This document shows positions 1 through 9,466 of a stretch of DNA of 64,000 nt, piece by piece. The stretch's first letter is position 1, and each line of letters starts with the position of its first letter. Position numbers and translations under genes: made by a program. The stretch comes from a virus, in IMG/VR virus record IMGVR_UViG_3300042349_000541, positions 30,773 through 94,772 of that record. One strand, given 5' to 3'. The notes under the pieces are model-generated. The model searched no databases. It had not been told where the DNA came from and saw nothing but the letters and a program-made list of their open reading frames with translations.

Positions 1-469
1 GTTTTGCCGAAAAACCCGCTTGTGCTAAAATCCTACTGTATTTAGCTAATTCAACGCCCGATGCACCATAAGTTTCACCAACATTCATAATGGTTTTTCT
101 TAAGGTTTCGGTTGAATTAACAGCATTATCGGTAGCCTGTGCCACCTTAATCATTTCACGCTCAAAAGTAATAGCTTCGCCGACCGAATTTTTAATTCCA
201 CGGGCTAATCCCAAAAATGTTCCCGTAGCAACTGAAATACCACCGAATCGCCGTGCCGCAGTACCAACAACATTACCTAGTTCTTCAATGCCGCTACGAA
301 CTCTACGTACATTTTTATACATTTGGAGATATTCAGCATTTGCACCAGCTAAAGCAGTTCTCCCTATATCTACCCTCGGGGCAGAAAAACGATTTACCTC
401 CTTTTGTATTTTATCTAAGTCTTTTGCTTGAAATTTAATTGTTGCATTAAGATCGAATGGCGACGGCAT
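1..469 (-). CDS. Tail tape measure protein, N-terminal part (runs off window)
   Basis: Reading the minus strand from the ATG at 469 gives an open frame that continues past base 1 (156 codons visible). The N-terminus is followed by a segment around FEREMIKVAQATDNAVN and ETYGASGVELAKYSRI, which resembles the conserved start of TP901-type phage tail tape measure proteins. These set tail length and sit inside the tail tube. Position fits: last in the visible tail operon, after tail tube and chaperone-like genes. A terminator-like hairpin (497-514) lies just upstream, so this gene may have its own promoter. C-terminus is not in the window. Confidence 0.75.
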   Translation of the reverse strand, partial: MPSPFDLNATIKFQAKDLDKIQKEVNRFSAPRVDIGRTALAGANAEYLQMYKNVRRVRSGIEELGNVVGTAARRFGGISVATGTFLGLARGIKNSVGEAITFEREMIKVAQATDNAVNSTETLRKTIMNVGETYGASGVELAKYSRILAQAGFSAK

Positions 470-485
470 TTTTTATGTCCAATAT

Positions 486-514
486 AATAAGAAAAAGGGC
501 AGTATAAACTGCCC
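486..514 (-). terminator. Intrinsic terminator before the tape measure gene
   Basis: On the minus strand GGGCAG-TTTATA-CTGCCC is followed by TTTTTC. It lies between the gene ending at 551 and the tape measure start at 469, so it should reduce read-through into the tape measure gene. Confidence 0.7.
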
Positions 515-550
515 GTGTGATCCCAAAATTATATACCCAATTACTTATTT

Positions 551-1351
551 TTATACTTCTACAGGATTGCCTTCATCGTCTAAAAATGGCTGGAATTCTA
601 CTTTTACGTTGTTATTTTCGTCAAGTTCTTTTCCGTCTAAAGTAATTCTAACTTTCTTTCCGTCTACATATTTAACATAGTAGCCTTCTTCGTCAATTAG
701 TCTTCCTTCTTCATCGATTAGGTGTCCATCCTTATTAATGAGATTAAGATCTTTATCGGCGAATTTATAATTTACCAAGAACTTGTTTTCAGGCAGGTTC
801 TTTTCGTAATCGGGATCTAGGCCATAAAGCATGTTTGCAAGCTTGGAAGCGGCTTCTACGGCCCAAGGTTCGAAAGAATTCTTGTCGTAGTCATCTAAAT
901 TTTTCCAAGTCTGTGTTTTGTCAGGATTAAATGTACAAGAAACGACAAGCTGGTTAAACCTAACATTATCCGCAAGAGCCTCGGCACAATTAGAATCGTA
1001 AGAATTTCTTTCTGAAATAAGAGATTGAAATTGATCGCGAACTTCTTTTAGTTTTAGTGCTACATCTTTGGCTTCCGCAAGTTTAATACCGCCCTTGAGT
1101 AAAGCAGCTTCGTAAGAACGAATATCCTCTACATGCTTTTTGTATTGAGATTCCTTCTTGTCGTCCCAAACTCCTTGCTGTCTAACGTAATCGGCTAATT
1201 TAGCACGAAGCATTGCTCCAGACTCTAAAGCGTCTCGTAATCCTTTATTGTACGCAACTTGTGCGTCTCGATATTCTTTAACTCCGGGCTTTTTAACAAA
1301 ACGAACAACGTCTTGACCATTCGTATCTTTTGACTTAACTTCTAATTCCAT
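551..1351 (-). CDS. Probable tail assembly chaperone or tail accessory protein
   Basis: 266 aa, soluble, charged, with a helical middle. Near the C-terminus is a short internal repeat (NKDGHLIDEEGRLIDEEG). I do not recognise the family. Its place between tail tube (2690-3706) and tape measure (start 469) is where phages keep tail assembly chaperones. The start ATG overlaps the stop of the preceding gene at 1351, implying translational coupling. No slippery heptamer for the usual -1 frameshift was seen at this junction. Confidence 0.6.
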   Translation of the reverse strand: MELEVKSKDTNGQDVVRFVKKPGVKEYRDAQVAYNKGLRDALESGAMLRAKLADYVRQQGVWDDKKESQYKKHVEDIRSYEAALLKGGIKLAEAKDVALKLKEVRDQFQSLISERNSYDSNCAEALADNVRFNQLVVSCTFNPDKTQTWKNLDDYDKNSFEPWAVEAASKLANMLYGLDPDYEKNLPENKFLVNYKFADKDLNLINKDGHLIDEEGRLIDEEGYYVKYVDGKKVRITLDGKELDENNNVKVEFQPFLDDEGNPVEV

Positions 1352-1653
1352 TATTGTCCTTTCCTTTTAACTGGTAAATATATAGTATTTAAATTACTGT
1401 TGTTTTGATTTATATTATAATCATGAAGGTCGTTTTCAAGATTCCTTATTTGATTATTTCCTCTATCTAGAATTGATGACCGTAATTCCTGAAAAAGTTC
1501 GGGGTTATCTCTTACTGCGTCCGGAAATAAAGATTCTATATCAGATATAGCCCCAATCATAGTGGTCCTGATTTTTGTGGAACATAAAGAAAATAGCTTT
1601 TCTCTAGACTTCCTCAATCTAATATCTTCTCTGTTTTTGCTGAAGTTATCCAT
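1351..1653 (-). CDS. Small tail-operon protein, possible chaperone part
   Basis: 100 aa, charged, no transmembrane segment. Both ends overlap neighbours (1351 and 1653), so it is coupled within the tail operon between tail tube and tape measure genes. Function is inferred only from position; it may act with the adjacent proteins as a tail assembly chaperone. Confidence 0.6.
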   Translation of the reverse strand: MDNFSKNREDIRLRKSREKLFSLCSTKIRTTMIGAISDIESLFPDAVRDNPELFQELRSSILDRGNNQIRNLENDLHDYNINQNNSNLNTIYLPVKRKGQ

Positions 1654-2687
1654 TATTTCTTCCTAAGATGATCGGACAGCATTTGTTGCGATCTTATACT
1701 GTTCTCAAGTTTTATATCTGCAAAATCCGTGTCCTGAACTCGCCCTTTTTCGTTAATTACGTCTTCTCTCTGTTTTATTATACTCCTAGCCATCATATCA
1801 TTCATGTTTTGTATAGCTTCTGCGTCTTTATTGTTATCCGCCATTATGAAGACTTCTTTCGCACTCTTAATCTTCGGGTTCTTGATTAAATCATCTGTTT
1901 GTCTTTGCTTCTTGTTTTTCTCGGATTTACGTTTTTGAGTTATGAACCATCCATCCAAACAATCGTCGTCATTTACAACTTTTTCGTCGGGCGATTCGGG
2001 ATGCTCAAAAACGTTATCGTACATTCCACTGTATGAACAAAGCGATAATTGATCGCGACTGTAATCCTGCGGGTCTCTATCGAATAATTTGCCGCCATGA
2101 TTTTTATTTAGTGACCATACTATTCGCCAATTATCATATCTGGCTAATTCTCTTATTTCGGGAACATCTATTGAAGAAGCTACATATAAATTATACAGCT
2201 TTGTAATATCAAAATCCTGATCATTTATTTTTTTTCCATTAAGTCTTGTGGAATGTAAAAGTAACCACTGCATTCTTGAGTTTTCGGCTACATACTTACA
2301 CGACAAATGATCAAGTGAAGTTTTTTTAGAATATAGCCCGGCAAGCTTTTTATATATTACAGATATTTGTAGTTTGCAACTACGCAATTCTTTAGTTTTA
2401 AAGCATGACTCGTAAGCCTGAACTTTTACATCTTCCAGTTCTTTTTTTAGCTTATCAATTTCTTGATCGTTTAGCGGATTCCATATATCATGATCTACTA
2501 AAATATTTTTTATTTCTTCATCGTTGTACAAACCGTGCATATATGCTTGCTCATAAGTTTCTTCATATATTTCATACGATTTTGCTATGAGTTTATGCTT
2601 TGGTTCATAAACGTATAAAAAAAGGCCGCACATTTTTAATTTTGTACGGCCTGATATTATTTTATATAATTTAGTGTCCTTCGTCAT
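1653..2687 (-). CDS. Probable tail assembly chaperone-like protein
   Basis: 344 aa, starting two bases after the tail tube stop. The N-terminus (LYKIISGRTKLKM, then YVYEPKHKLIAKSYEIYEE and an acidic helical region) resembles, from memory, proteins encoded just after the tail tube gene in other large phages. The C-terminal third is charged and probably coiled. Codons about 13-22 overlap a GC-rich hairpin plus U-run that looks like an intrinsic terminator (2617-2651), which would lower expression of this gene relative to tail tube. Confidence 0.6.
   Translation of the reverse strand: MTKDTKLYKIISGRTKLKMCGLFLYVYEPKHKLIAKSYEIYEETYEQAYMHGLYNDEEIKNILVDHDIWNPLNDQEIDKLKKELEDVKVQAYESCFKTKELRSCKLQISVIYKKLAGLYSKKTSLDHLSCKYVAENSRMQWLLLHSTRLNGKKINDQDFDITKLYNLYVASSIDVPEIRELARYDNWRIVWSLNKNHGGKLFDRDPQDYSRDQLSLCSYSGMYDNVFEHPESPDEKVVNDDDCLDGWFITQKRKSEKNKKQRQTDDLIKNPKIKSAKEVFIMADNNKDAEAIQNMNDMMARSIIKQREDVINEKGRVQDTDFADIKLENSIRSQQMLSDHLRKK
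2617..2651 (-). terminator. Intrinsic terminator inside the start of the chaperone-like gene
   Basis: Minus strand: GGCCGTAC, 12-nt AT loop, GTGCGGCC (8 bp with one G-U), then seven T. It is within the coding sequence of the gene starting at 2687, just after the tail tube gene, so it probably attenuates transcription. Confidence 0.65.
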
Positions 2688-2689
2688 CC

Positions 2690-3706
2690 TTAAGTCCAGT
2701 AAGCACCACCACCGTTAACAGTGAATGCATTGTAACCAGAGTATGAAAATGTAATTGTAGCATTTCCACCGCCGGTATCACCACCACTATAGTTAACAGA
2801 TGTTAGTCTGTTTCTAGTTCCGCAATCGATTACAGTACCAGCAGTGTCTTTAAGAGTAATCGCACGGGTGGTAGTTGCAGTACCGACACCAGAAACGTTG
2901 ATTAAGTCACCATTAGTAGCAATAACTTCGAATTCTGTAGTAACTTCTATAGGGTAGGTAGCAGTCTTGTTATAAGGCCCGAAACGTCCTAATTCGAATT
3001 GATCTTCTCGTCCGAAGTCAACACTAACCGAAACAGACTGAATACCGCTAGAACCCGGAACGTTATTAGCTTGAGATAAAACTTCCGCAGGCAAAGTGGA
3101 ACCATAAAGATCGAACCTATGTCTACGAACAACGCTTGAGGCAGGAACGTCTGTTCCGTCTAGTGAATTAACGCCAGTCGCGGGAGTACCGAACAAAGAT
3201 GTTGGGCTTGCGCTCAAAATGCCTGCCGTAGTATTATCCCAAAACTTATTGTTACCGACAAGACTAACTGATTCAGTAGCATTTCCGTCTACAGAATAGT
3301 TATAACTTACAGAGGATATAAACATACCAGAACACATAACAACGTGATCTCTGGTTTGGCCCGCAACGAATCTAACGCTATCGGGGAATATACCTAAATA
3401 AACGTCACACTGTTTATTAGAAGCATCAACAATGTTGGTTTTACCAGCCTCTCCAACAGATTGAAGATATAGTAACTTTTCGCCATCGATAACTTTTTCT
3501 AAAGTAACTTCGACTTCGGCGACATTTTCTTCGTTAGCATAAATTTCAAGCTGTCCTAGCTCGAAAATTTGTTCTAGAGTAATATTGGTAGAAATACCAA
3601 CGCTTTGAACACCCCTCATCATCGCGAATTCAGGGTTTTGAGTTGAATTATGCCCGGTTTTAGCAATACCAACTGCTTGACAGGCATAAAATATTCTATT
3701 TGACAT
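2690..3706 (-). CDS. Major tail tube protein
   Basis: 338 aa. Beta-rich, Gly/Thr/Ser-rich sequence beginning with an Arg-Ile-Phe-Tyr segment and a motif around RGVQSVGISTNITLEQIFELGQ, consistent with phage tail tube proteins that hexamerise into the tail tube. It is followed by a terminator and chaperone-like genes, then the tape measure, the canonical tail tube neighbourhood. No sheath gene is visible next to it, so the tail type cannot be decided. Confidence 0.7.
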   Translation of the reverse strand: MSNRIFYACQAVGIAKTGHNSTQNPEFAMMRGVQSVGISTNITLEQIFELGQLEIYANEENVAEVEVTLEKVIDGEKLLYLQSVGEAGKTNIVDASNKQCDVYLGIFPDSVRFVAGQTRDHVVMCSGMFISSVSYNYSVDGNATESVSLVGNNKFWDNTTAGILSASPTSLFGTPATGVNSLDGTDVPASSVVRRHRFDLYGSTLPAEVLSQANNVPGSSGIQSVSVSVDFGREDQFELGRFGPYNKTATYPIEVTTEFEVIATNGDLINVSGVGTATTTRAITLKDTAGTVIDCGTRNRLTSVNYSGGDTGGGNATITFSYSGYNAFTVNGGGAYWT

Positions 3707-3731
3707 TTATTTTTTCTCCGTTAATAATGGG

Positions 3732-4667
3732 TTAATTACCCCTAACTTCTGTTGTGCATTTTATTGTACCTAAAACTAAATCTGAATTTAATTCTGTTAG
3801 TTCTGGGTTCCCGGTATTAAATATATAGCAATCTCTATATTTAAAATTCGAAACTAATTGTGGATACATGCCGCTTGGCAAAGCCTGTGGACGTAAGTAA
3901 TTAGAAGCATCAAATGGATATACACCAGAAGATAATGCTGTGTTTGGATTGAATAGATTAATACTCAAGTCGTCCTGCTCAGCAATAATATCTAAAATAT
4001 TTCTAACCTCCCAAGCATTTTTAGCCATTACATAAAACATAATATTGTTATGCATCCATTTTCCGCCGCCTAGTTGATATGGTTTAGTGTCATGCACAGG
4101 TAATACATCAATAGCTACTGCGGGTAACTGAACTCTTTTTTCTGCGAAAATTGCCCAATCGCCAGAACCTCGCATGGTGAACTGGACATTATCGGATCTA
4201 TCTGAAAGCCTTTGTATATTTTTAAAGAAGCCTAAATCATTAGCGGGAAATACCTGTATGTATTTATGCGAGTAAGCAATTCTTACGTTAGAGCTAACAG
4301 CTACAGGATTATCAAAAACAACTCTTCCGTTTTTATAATCTATATTGTATCCAGAGGATGCAGGAACATTGTTGACGTATACACCCGTGGGCGATATGGG
4401 TGTTCCTTTTGATACTCCTGTTTCCCAAACCCAGTTAGATCTATTCGATTGCCAAACTTTTCCGTCTGTAAAATTAGGATCTTTAACAGGAGCCAGTTTA
4501 GATTTATCACTTTGGTATATTCCGGATGTAGGAATATTTATGTTGTAATAACCGCCCTTGTTTATAAAGCCCCAATCATACCGCATGACAAAATTTTCAA
4601 GCAAGATATTGGTTAGTCCCAAATCTTGAGTATTTTGAAAACCTTCTAAATTAGTAGTGTCTGCCAT
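3732..4667 (-). CDS. Virion structural protein, neck/tail region
   Basis: 311 aa, rich in Asn, Tyr and beta-strand-like segments, no transmembrane helix. It overlaps the gene ending at 4646 by 22 bases. Placed between connector genes and tail tube, it is probably a neck or tail-terminator-associated virion protein. The family is not recognised. Confidence 0.6.
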   Translation of the reverse strand: MADTTNLEGFQNTQDLGLTNILLENFVMRYDWGFINKGGYYNINIPTSGIYQSDKSKLAPVKDPNFTDGKVWQSNRSNWVWETGVSKGTPISPTGVYVNNVPASSGYNIDYKNGRVVFDNPVAVSSNVRIAYSHKYIQVFPANDLGFFKNIQRLSDRSDNVQFTMRGSGDWAIFAEKRVQLPAVAIDVLPVHDTKPYQLGGGKWMHNNIMFYVMAKNAWEVRNILDIIAEQDDLSINLFNPNTALSSGVYPFDASNYLRPQALPSGMYPQLVSNFKYRDCYIFNTGNPELTELNSDLVLGTIKCTTEVRGN

Positions 4668-5236
4668 GCTGCCTGCTGAATTTTTTGAGCGTTTTTGTTT
4701 AAAGCTCTAGATATAAAATTATCACCGCTAACTCCTGCGAAAGCGGGGTCTATCATAAATGGAGTTACGTTTTTAACGGTAATGGCTCCGTCAGTACGCC
4801 CGGCTCCTTCTTTATATAATACCCCAAAGTCAGCCATGATTACCTTCGTGCCGTTAGTTAATAGCCATTCCAACCAAGGAACTTTTTTGCCGTTTTCCGA
4901 TATAAAAACAGATTGTGGTAAATCCAGTAGGTTTTCGTATCTCCCCGGCTGTATGGAAATAGAAAAATTAAATATGTATTGATTAGAGTATGCGTACTGT
5001 AATTTCATTGTGTCTGCCACAGACCAAGAAATTAAAAGTGTGGGATCGGCTTTTACTCCTAAGTCATAACGTAACTTGCCCGAGCGAAGAGATTCCATTT
5101 CCGGGCAGTCATAAATTGCATCAACGATAACGGGCTTTACGGCCCTTCTTATCTTAGAGTAATTCCTTTGAACTAAAGATTTGGCACGCTCTCTCAATTC
5201 ATTGATTACGTTTTTTTTAAAACGTTCAAAACTCAT
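4646..5236 (-). CDS. Probable neck / tail completion protein
   Basis: 196 aa with a basic helical N-terminus (LRERAKSLVQRNYSKIRRAVK) and a beta-rich remainder. Size, position after the connector gene and overall character resemble HK97 gp10-like or tail completion proteins that join head and tail. Its start overlaps the preceding gene by four bases (5233-5236). Confidence 0.5.
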   Translation of the reverse strand: MSFERFKKNVINELRERAKSLVQRNYSKIRRAVKPVIVDAIYDCPEMESLRSGKLRYDLGVKADPTLLISWSVADTMKLQYAYSNQYIFNFSISIQPGRYENLLDLPQSVFISENGKKVPWLEWLLTNGTKVIMADFGVLYKEGAGRTDGAITVKNVTPFMIDPAFAGVSGDNFISRALNKNAQKIQQAAWQTLLI

Positions 5237-5736
5237 CTGTTTTTAGTCCAAAGGCATGATATATACTTAACGGGGTTTATAACAAAACTAACTGACTCGG
5301 GCTGTCCATCTAATTGATATAATTCGTTTGTGTAATTGTATATCTCAGTTACTGGTATCATATATTTTGCCTGCATTATTTTTGAAAAAAATTGAAGCCT
5401 GCAAATAAAAAGAATAGCCCCTTCTGGAATATTTACATTCTTTATTTTTAGATATGGTTTTTCGGAAGTATATATTCTTCCGGGGATATTTTCTGTTTTT
5501 TCAATCATTTTATGTCCTTCGCCGTTACAGTACGGACATGGCATACCTTGATCAAAAGGAATCGGGCCTCCTTGCTTATATTTGCCAGAACTTTTAGATA
5601 TTCCGACAAAAGTATCCAGTGTGCAATTAAGACATTCCTGCTTGATTTCTGGATAAATTAATTTTATATCTTCCTCTAGATGGTCAGTGACCATATTATT
5701 GAAATCGGTAAAATATGAATCGTATTTTTTTACCAT
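5233..5736 (-). CDS. Zinc-ribbon-like protein in the head-tail region
   Basis: 167 aa with Cys pairs: C-L-N-C in the N-terminal part and CPYCNGEGH in the middle, likely binding one zinc ion. It overlaps both neighbours by a few bases, indicating coupled translation. Similar zinc-containing proteins occur near head-tail connectors of some phages, but no function can be assigned. Confidence 0.6.
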   Translation of the reverse strand: MVKKYDSYFTDFNNMVTDHLEEDIKLIYPEIKQECLNCTLDTFVGISKSSGKYKQGGPIPFDQGMPCPYCNGEGHKMIEKTENIPGRIYTSEKPYLKIKNVNIPEGAILFICRLQFFSKIMQAKYMIPVTEIYNYTNELYQLDGQPESVSFVINPVKYISCLWTKNR

Positions 5737-6254
5737 GAGTTAGATCTATTTCTAGGTTCGTTTCTAGTCCAGTTCATTAAGAAACTACCGGGAGAATAAG
5801 GCCCGAGAATAGCTTCTCCAGTACCGGAATAGCCCGAGGGATTATTGCTTCCGCATAATTGGTATGTAGTCAACAACTGCTCGTAATTTTGACACATTTC
5901 TTTCATTAACTGTAGGGTGTTTTTACCGCCCTCGGTATTATCTAATGATGACGGGCCATCTTTAATTACTACCGCACCGCCGCCTTTTACACGAGATTCG
6001 CCTGTAAGTATTATACAGCAGGCCCGAAGAACTGTTAGAAGTGAAAAATCATAATCATTGGTTTCTACCGGGTCGGGACTAATTGATATATCAGAAGTGT
6101 TTATGGTATAACCATTGGTAAATTTAGCCCTTTGGTTTACCGAATATGCCGCATAAGTTAAAATTTGGCGAAGTCTAGAATCGCTATACGAATCTTCTTC
6201 AAAATCGCCTATTTCGGCCCGAAGCATATTTACCAAATCTACATCCCACGACAT
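5730..6254 (-). CDS. Probable head-tail connector (adaptor) protein
   Basis: 174 aa. The N-terminal segment (VNMLRAEIGDFEEDSYSDSR then LRQILTYAAYSVNQ) matches the helical pattern of phage head-tail adaptor proteins that bind under the portal ring. It overlaps the next gene by seven bases. Confidence 0.6.
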   Translation of the reverse strand: MSWDVDLVNMLRAEIGDFEEDSYSDSRLRQILTYAAYSVNQRAKFTNGYTINTSDISISPDPVETNDYDFSLLTVLRACCIILTGESRVKGGGAVVIKDGPSSLDNTEGGKNTLQLMKEMCQNYEQLLTTYQLCGSNNPSGYSGTGEAILGPYSPGSFLMNWTRNEPRNRSNSW

Positions 6255-6261
6255 ATTTCAC

Positions 6262-8418
6262 CTATGATTTTGGAGCGTATGAGACTTCTGCAAAGCCATG
6301 ACTTAATACTGTATCACCGCCCGTAAGATCTCGTAGTGCCCATAAATATGTACCCACATTTGCAGTAACTTCTGTAGAAATTCTTACTGATACGCCCGTG
6401 GAGCTTTTTGCAATATTTCCGTTGGATATTACAATCAGATTGGTCTTATTTTTTGTTTCTATAACAAACTCAAGAGTTTTTCCGGTTACGTCAATCGGGC
6501 CGTTTTCGTCTTCTAGCGTTATAAATATATCGGTTGATTCATTATAAAATAACGATATTGTTTCAGACTCAATACGCTTACGCATATAAGACTGTATAGG
6601 TAATATGTTAGCATTTACAGTGACATTTCCGCTGCCGCCGCCACCACCAGCGGGAGCTAGACTTAAAGCACTAGCTGTCCATTTTACCAAACCAGTTCCG
6701 GTTCCTTGGATCATTGCGGCTAAATCTCCGAATGTAGCAAAAACGCCAGCGGTAATTCTGCTCAGTAAAGTATTGGTGTTGCTTAGAATGGTTTGAGAAG
6801 TGCTTTGCAAAGCAAGTCCAGATTGAATTCCGGAAATTGAATGAACATGCAATAATGGTGCTATAACAAATTGATCACCAACCTGCGGAGCCTGAGTAAA
6901 AGCTTCTTCTGCGACTATTGTTCCGTTAGTATTATTATACGTTAAAATAGGAGAGTTTTGTTCTGCCAACGGGCCGGTTATCCATAATAATACTGTATGT
7001 TCTAATGCCCCACTGGGATAATTTACAGTAGAAGAAAAAGTAGTGGTGTTAGGTGTTACAGCCGCAGTTACTGTGCCTTCTATAAGAGTATTGGCTTTTC
7101 TCATAATATCCATGAGTTTTCCGAATGTACCCGCAGTAGTGTGCTGTGAGTATTGTTCGTCCCAAACGGCATCTGCTATTTCTGCTGATGCAGTACCGGC
7201 TAATGCTCCGGAGTTTATGACATCGACCTGCATTTCGCCTACGGTAGAATTTATTCTTCCATTTACCAGCGAAGCTGGTATTCTTGATTGTATATCAGTT
7301 GTATTGTTTGTTACTGTGGTTAGTTGAGTGTCTAAATTATTAGTAGCAAGTCCGACCGCACTTCTTACATCCGGGGCGGAAAAAGGTACGTTATTAGTTA
7401 CGCTTGTAACAATAGGTATTGTAACGCCAGTCTGTGACGGCTGTAGTAATACTTTTCCGCCTGCGTCTATACTCATAGAGGCAAAATTACTTGGAAATGA
7501 CTGACTTAATACAGAATTTACTCTTCCGGAGGTAAAAGTTATCTGATCAGTTATAGTTTTAATTGCACCTATAGAAGTGTTATCGGGCGAAACATAAGAA
7601 GTAGATGCTAAACGACTAGAAACAGCAGCGTCAAGATTGCTTAAGCTGTTAAGTCTTGCGTCATTAGTTAACAGTGGATTTAACGGTATTGAGTTTACGC
7701 TAGATTGTGAAGCCGCTGTTTTAGCAGCATCGTATGCAGTAACCAATGAATATCCAGTCTTATCGTTATTTGTTCCGACCGTAACATTAAAACCAAACGC
7801 TGTTAATGTTCTGGTTGTAGCATTCCAGACTAGGGTTGCTGGATCTTGTCCTACAGCGTATCCGCCAATGGTAACATTGCCTGACGGCATTCTAGATGAT
7901 ATTGTTGTGTCTAAATTGTTCAATCGACTATCAGTAGTCAACAATGGATTTGTCGGAATTGCATTAACACTGGTTTGTGTTGCTCGATTAGCAACTGTGG
8001 TTTCGTTTGCTAGCGAAGCCGGGAACGTGACAGGAGCGGCAGCACTGGCCGTCTGTCCTGCAATCCGAATAACATTGGCATCTGTGTTTCTGTTTTCAAC
8101 CGAAAATGTCCGAAGAATTGTTCGAGTCAGGTCTTTCCCGTCCACGATGCCTGAGGTAAACACAACGTCATAGTCTTTACCGACCTCATATACCGCATCG
8201 GAAGTATCGATTACCAACTCGTGGAATCCGGCTTTCCCGTCATAATCTACGCTCGGTTGCGTGATCCCTGTTACAGTAATTTCGGTTGCTGAGTCTTTGT
8301 AGACGGCAACCGTTGGATTTACTGAGGGAGTAGTAGGTACAATAGCCTGACTGAACGTGTTGAATTTAATACGAATGATTTGACCTTTTTCAAAATCTCC
8401 AATGTATTTGTCCGACAT
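6262..8418 (-). CDS. Large virion appendage protein with BppU-like domain
   Basis: 718 aa. The N-terminal ~110 residues are immunoglobulin/beta-like. The middle has degenerate repeats around NPLLTNDARLNSL, typical of fibres. The C-terminal ~110 residues (ESETISLFYNESTDIFITL, then a segment ending TGKTLEFVIETK) resemble baseplate upper protein BppU-type domains. Probably a fibre or head/tail decoration used in host contact. A Gly run (GGGGGSG) separates the repeats from the C-terminal domain. Confidence 0.65.
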   Translation of the reverse strand: MSDKYIGDFEKGQIIRIKFNTFSQAIVPTTPSVNPTVAVYKDSATEITVTGITQPSVDYDGKAGFHELVIDTSDAVYEVGKDYDVVFTSGIVDGKDLTRTILRTFSVENRNTDANVIRIAGQTASAAAPVTFPASLANETTVANRATQTSVNAIPTNPLLTTDSRLNNLDTTISSRMPSGNVTIGGYAVGQDPATLVWNATTRTLTAFGFNVTVGTNNDKTGYSLVTAYDAAKTAASQSSVNSIPLNPLLTNDARLNSLSNLDAAVSSRLASTSYVSPDNTSIGAIKTITDQITFTSGRVNSVLSQSFPSNFASMSIDAGGKVLLQPSQTGVTIPIVTSVTNNVPFSAPDVRSAVGLATNNLDTQLTTVTNNTTDIQSRIPASLVNGRINSTVGEMQVDVINSGALAGTASAEIADAVWDEQYSQHTTAGTFGKLMDIMRKANTLIEGTVTAAVTPNTTTFSSTVNYPSGALEHTVLLWITGPLAEQNSPILTYNNTNGTIVAEEAFTQAPQVGDQFVIAPLLHVHSISGIQSGLALQSTSQTILSNTNTLLSRITAGVFATFGDLAAMIQGTGTGLVKWTASALSLAPAGGGGGSGNVTVNANILPIQSYMRKRIESETISLFYNESTDIFITLEDENGPIDVTGKTLEFVIETKNKTNLIVISNGNIAKSSTGVSVRISTEVTANVGTYLWALRDLTGGDTVLSHGFAEVSYAPKS

Positions 8419-8420
8419 AA

Positions 8421-9464
8421 TTACCCTATCAAAATGCTATCGATTGGAGAATAAGAACCACCACCACCGCCTGCCCCGTCGTCGATTTGGTCAATAATGA
8501 GACCCATAGTAGGGGCTTGAGTCGCAGTATCTACCCACGCTGCTCCCGAAGATTCGGTGTAATACTGACTAGGCACAATCGCATTGCGGCGATCTGATGA
8601 ACCAAAGGTCGCGAGATTGAATCTAGTGCCAGTCCCGGCAGTAAAAGCAGCTACTAGCCTATAAGTTGTATTAGGTTCTAAAACTCGCGTGTCTGGAAAG
8701 TAAAAATCATGTGGTGAAATTCCGGCTGTAATAAAAGCAGAGGAAGGAATTAGTTGAGACAATAACGGAGTCCCTCCGGGAATGGTTGCATCATTGTACA
8801 GTTTTAATGTCACGTTCGATCGAATATCGGCATTGAACCACATTCCAGTCAGACGAGACTTGTTTGGTAATTGGAATAAAATACCTTTCTCGCCTGTTGA
8901 AAAAAATGCAGTTAGTGCAACAGTTCCGTAGGCGACGGAATCTATGCTTGGTGCTACATAAGTTCCATCTTGAAACCGCAAAAGGCATCTAGACCACCGA
9001 CCAGCCACAACAGACCAAGACCCGGCTGTATTTATTTGAGGCGAACACAAGAACGAAGCTAAAGTCTTAGCCGTTGAATTTAACCCAATCCCAATGCTTG
9101 TGCCAGAATTGTAATTCCATGAAATGCCAACTAAGTCTCCTTTGCTTACACTAGCCCCGGCTGTCAGCGTGGATTCGTATTCTGTGTTGGTTGCGAGTAT
9201 GCCTGTTATTACGTTTGTATTGGCCGACCAGAGCGTACCGCTCGGGCTAGAACCGGCAACAGTCTCTATTCTTACGTCTACTGTAGGTGAGCCTGTTGCC
9301 GTACCGCTGTACCAGACGATCCTATCTATAATTCCGGATTTTGGAGACTGAAAAACAAATCCAACTTTTCCGCCGGAAGTTAATGCTGTCGAGGACTGAA
9401 CAGCGGCAGTACCAGACGTATTAAACTTATAAAGAGATAGAGGCAGTATATCGACTAATGCCAT
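8421..9464 (-). CDS. Virion surface protein, beta-rich
   Basis: 347 aa, Ser/Thr/Gly-rich, low in Lys, with no membrane segment. It looks like two similar beta-sandwich halves, each with phrases like KGDLVGISWNY or PNTTYRLVAAF, and ends in a Gly-rich tail. Probably an adhesin-like decoration protein of head or tail. Two bases separate it from the gene for the BppU-like protein. Confidence 0.6.
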   Translation of the reverse strand: MALVDILPLSLYKFNTSGTAAVQSSTALTSGGKVGFVFQSPKSGIIDRIVWYSGTATGSPTVDVRIETVAGSSPSGTLWSANTNVITGILATNTEYESTLTAGASVSKGDLVGISWNYNSGTSIGIGLNSTAKTLASFLCSPQINTAGSWSVVAGRWSRCLLRFQDGTYVAPSIDSVAYGTVALTAFFSTGEKGILFQLPNKSRLTGMWFNADIRSNVTLKLYNDATIPGGTPLLSQLIPSSAFITAGISPHDFYFPDTRVLEPNTTYRLVAAFTAGTGTRFNLATFGSSDRRNAIVPSQYYTESSGAAWVDTATQAPTMGLIIDQIDDGAGGGGGSYSPIDSILIG

Positions 9465-9466
9465 GA

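Noticed and set aside
1351-1653. Programmed -1 frameshift between chaperone genes
   Set aside because: No slippery heptamer was seen near 1351 or 1653; starts with ribosome sites explain expression.
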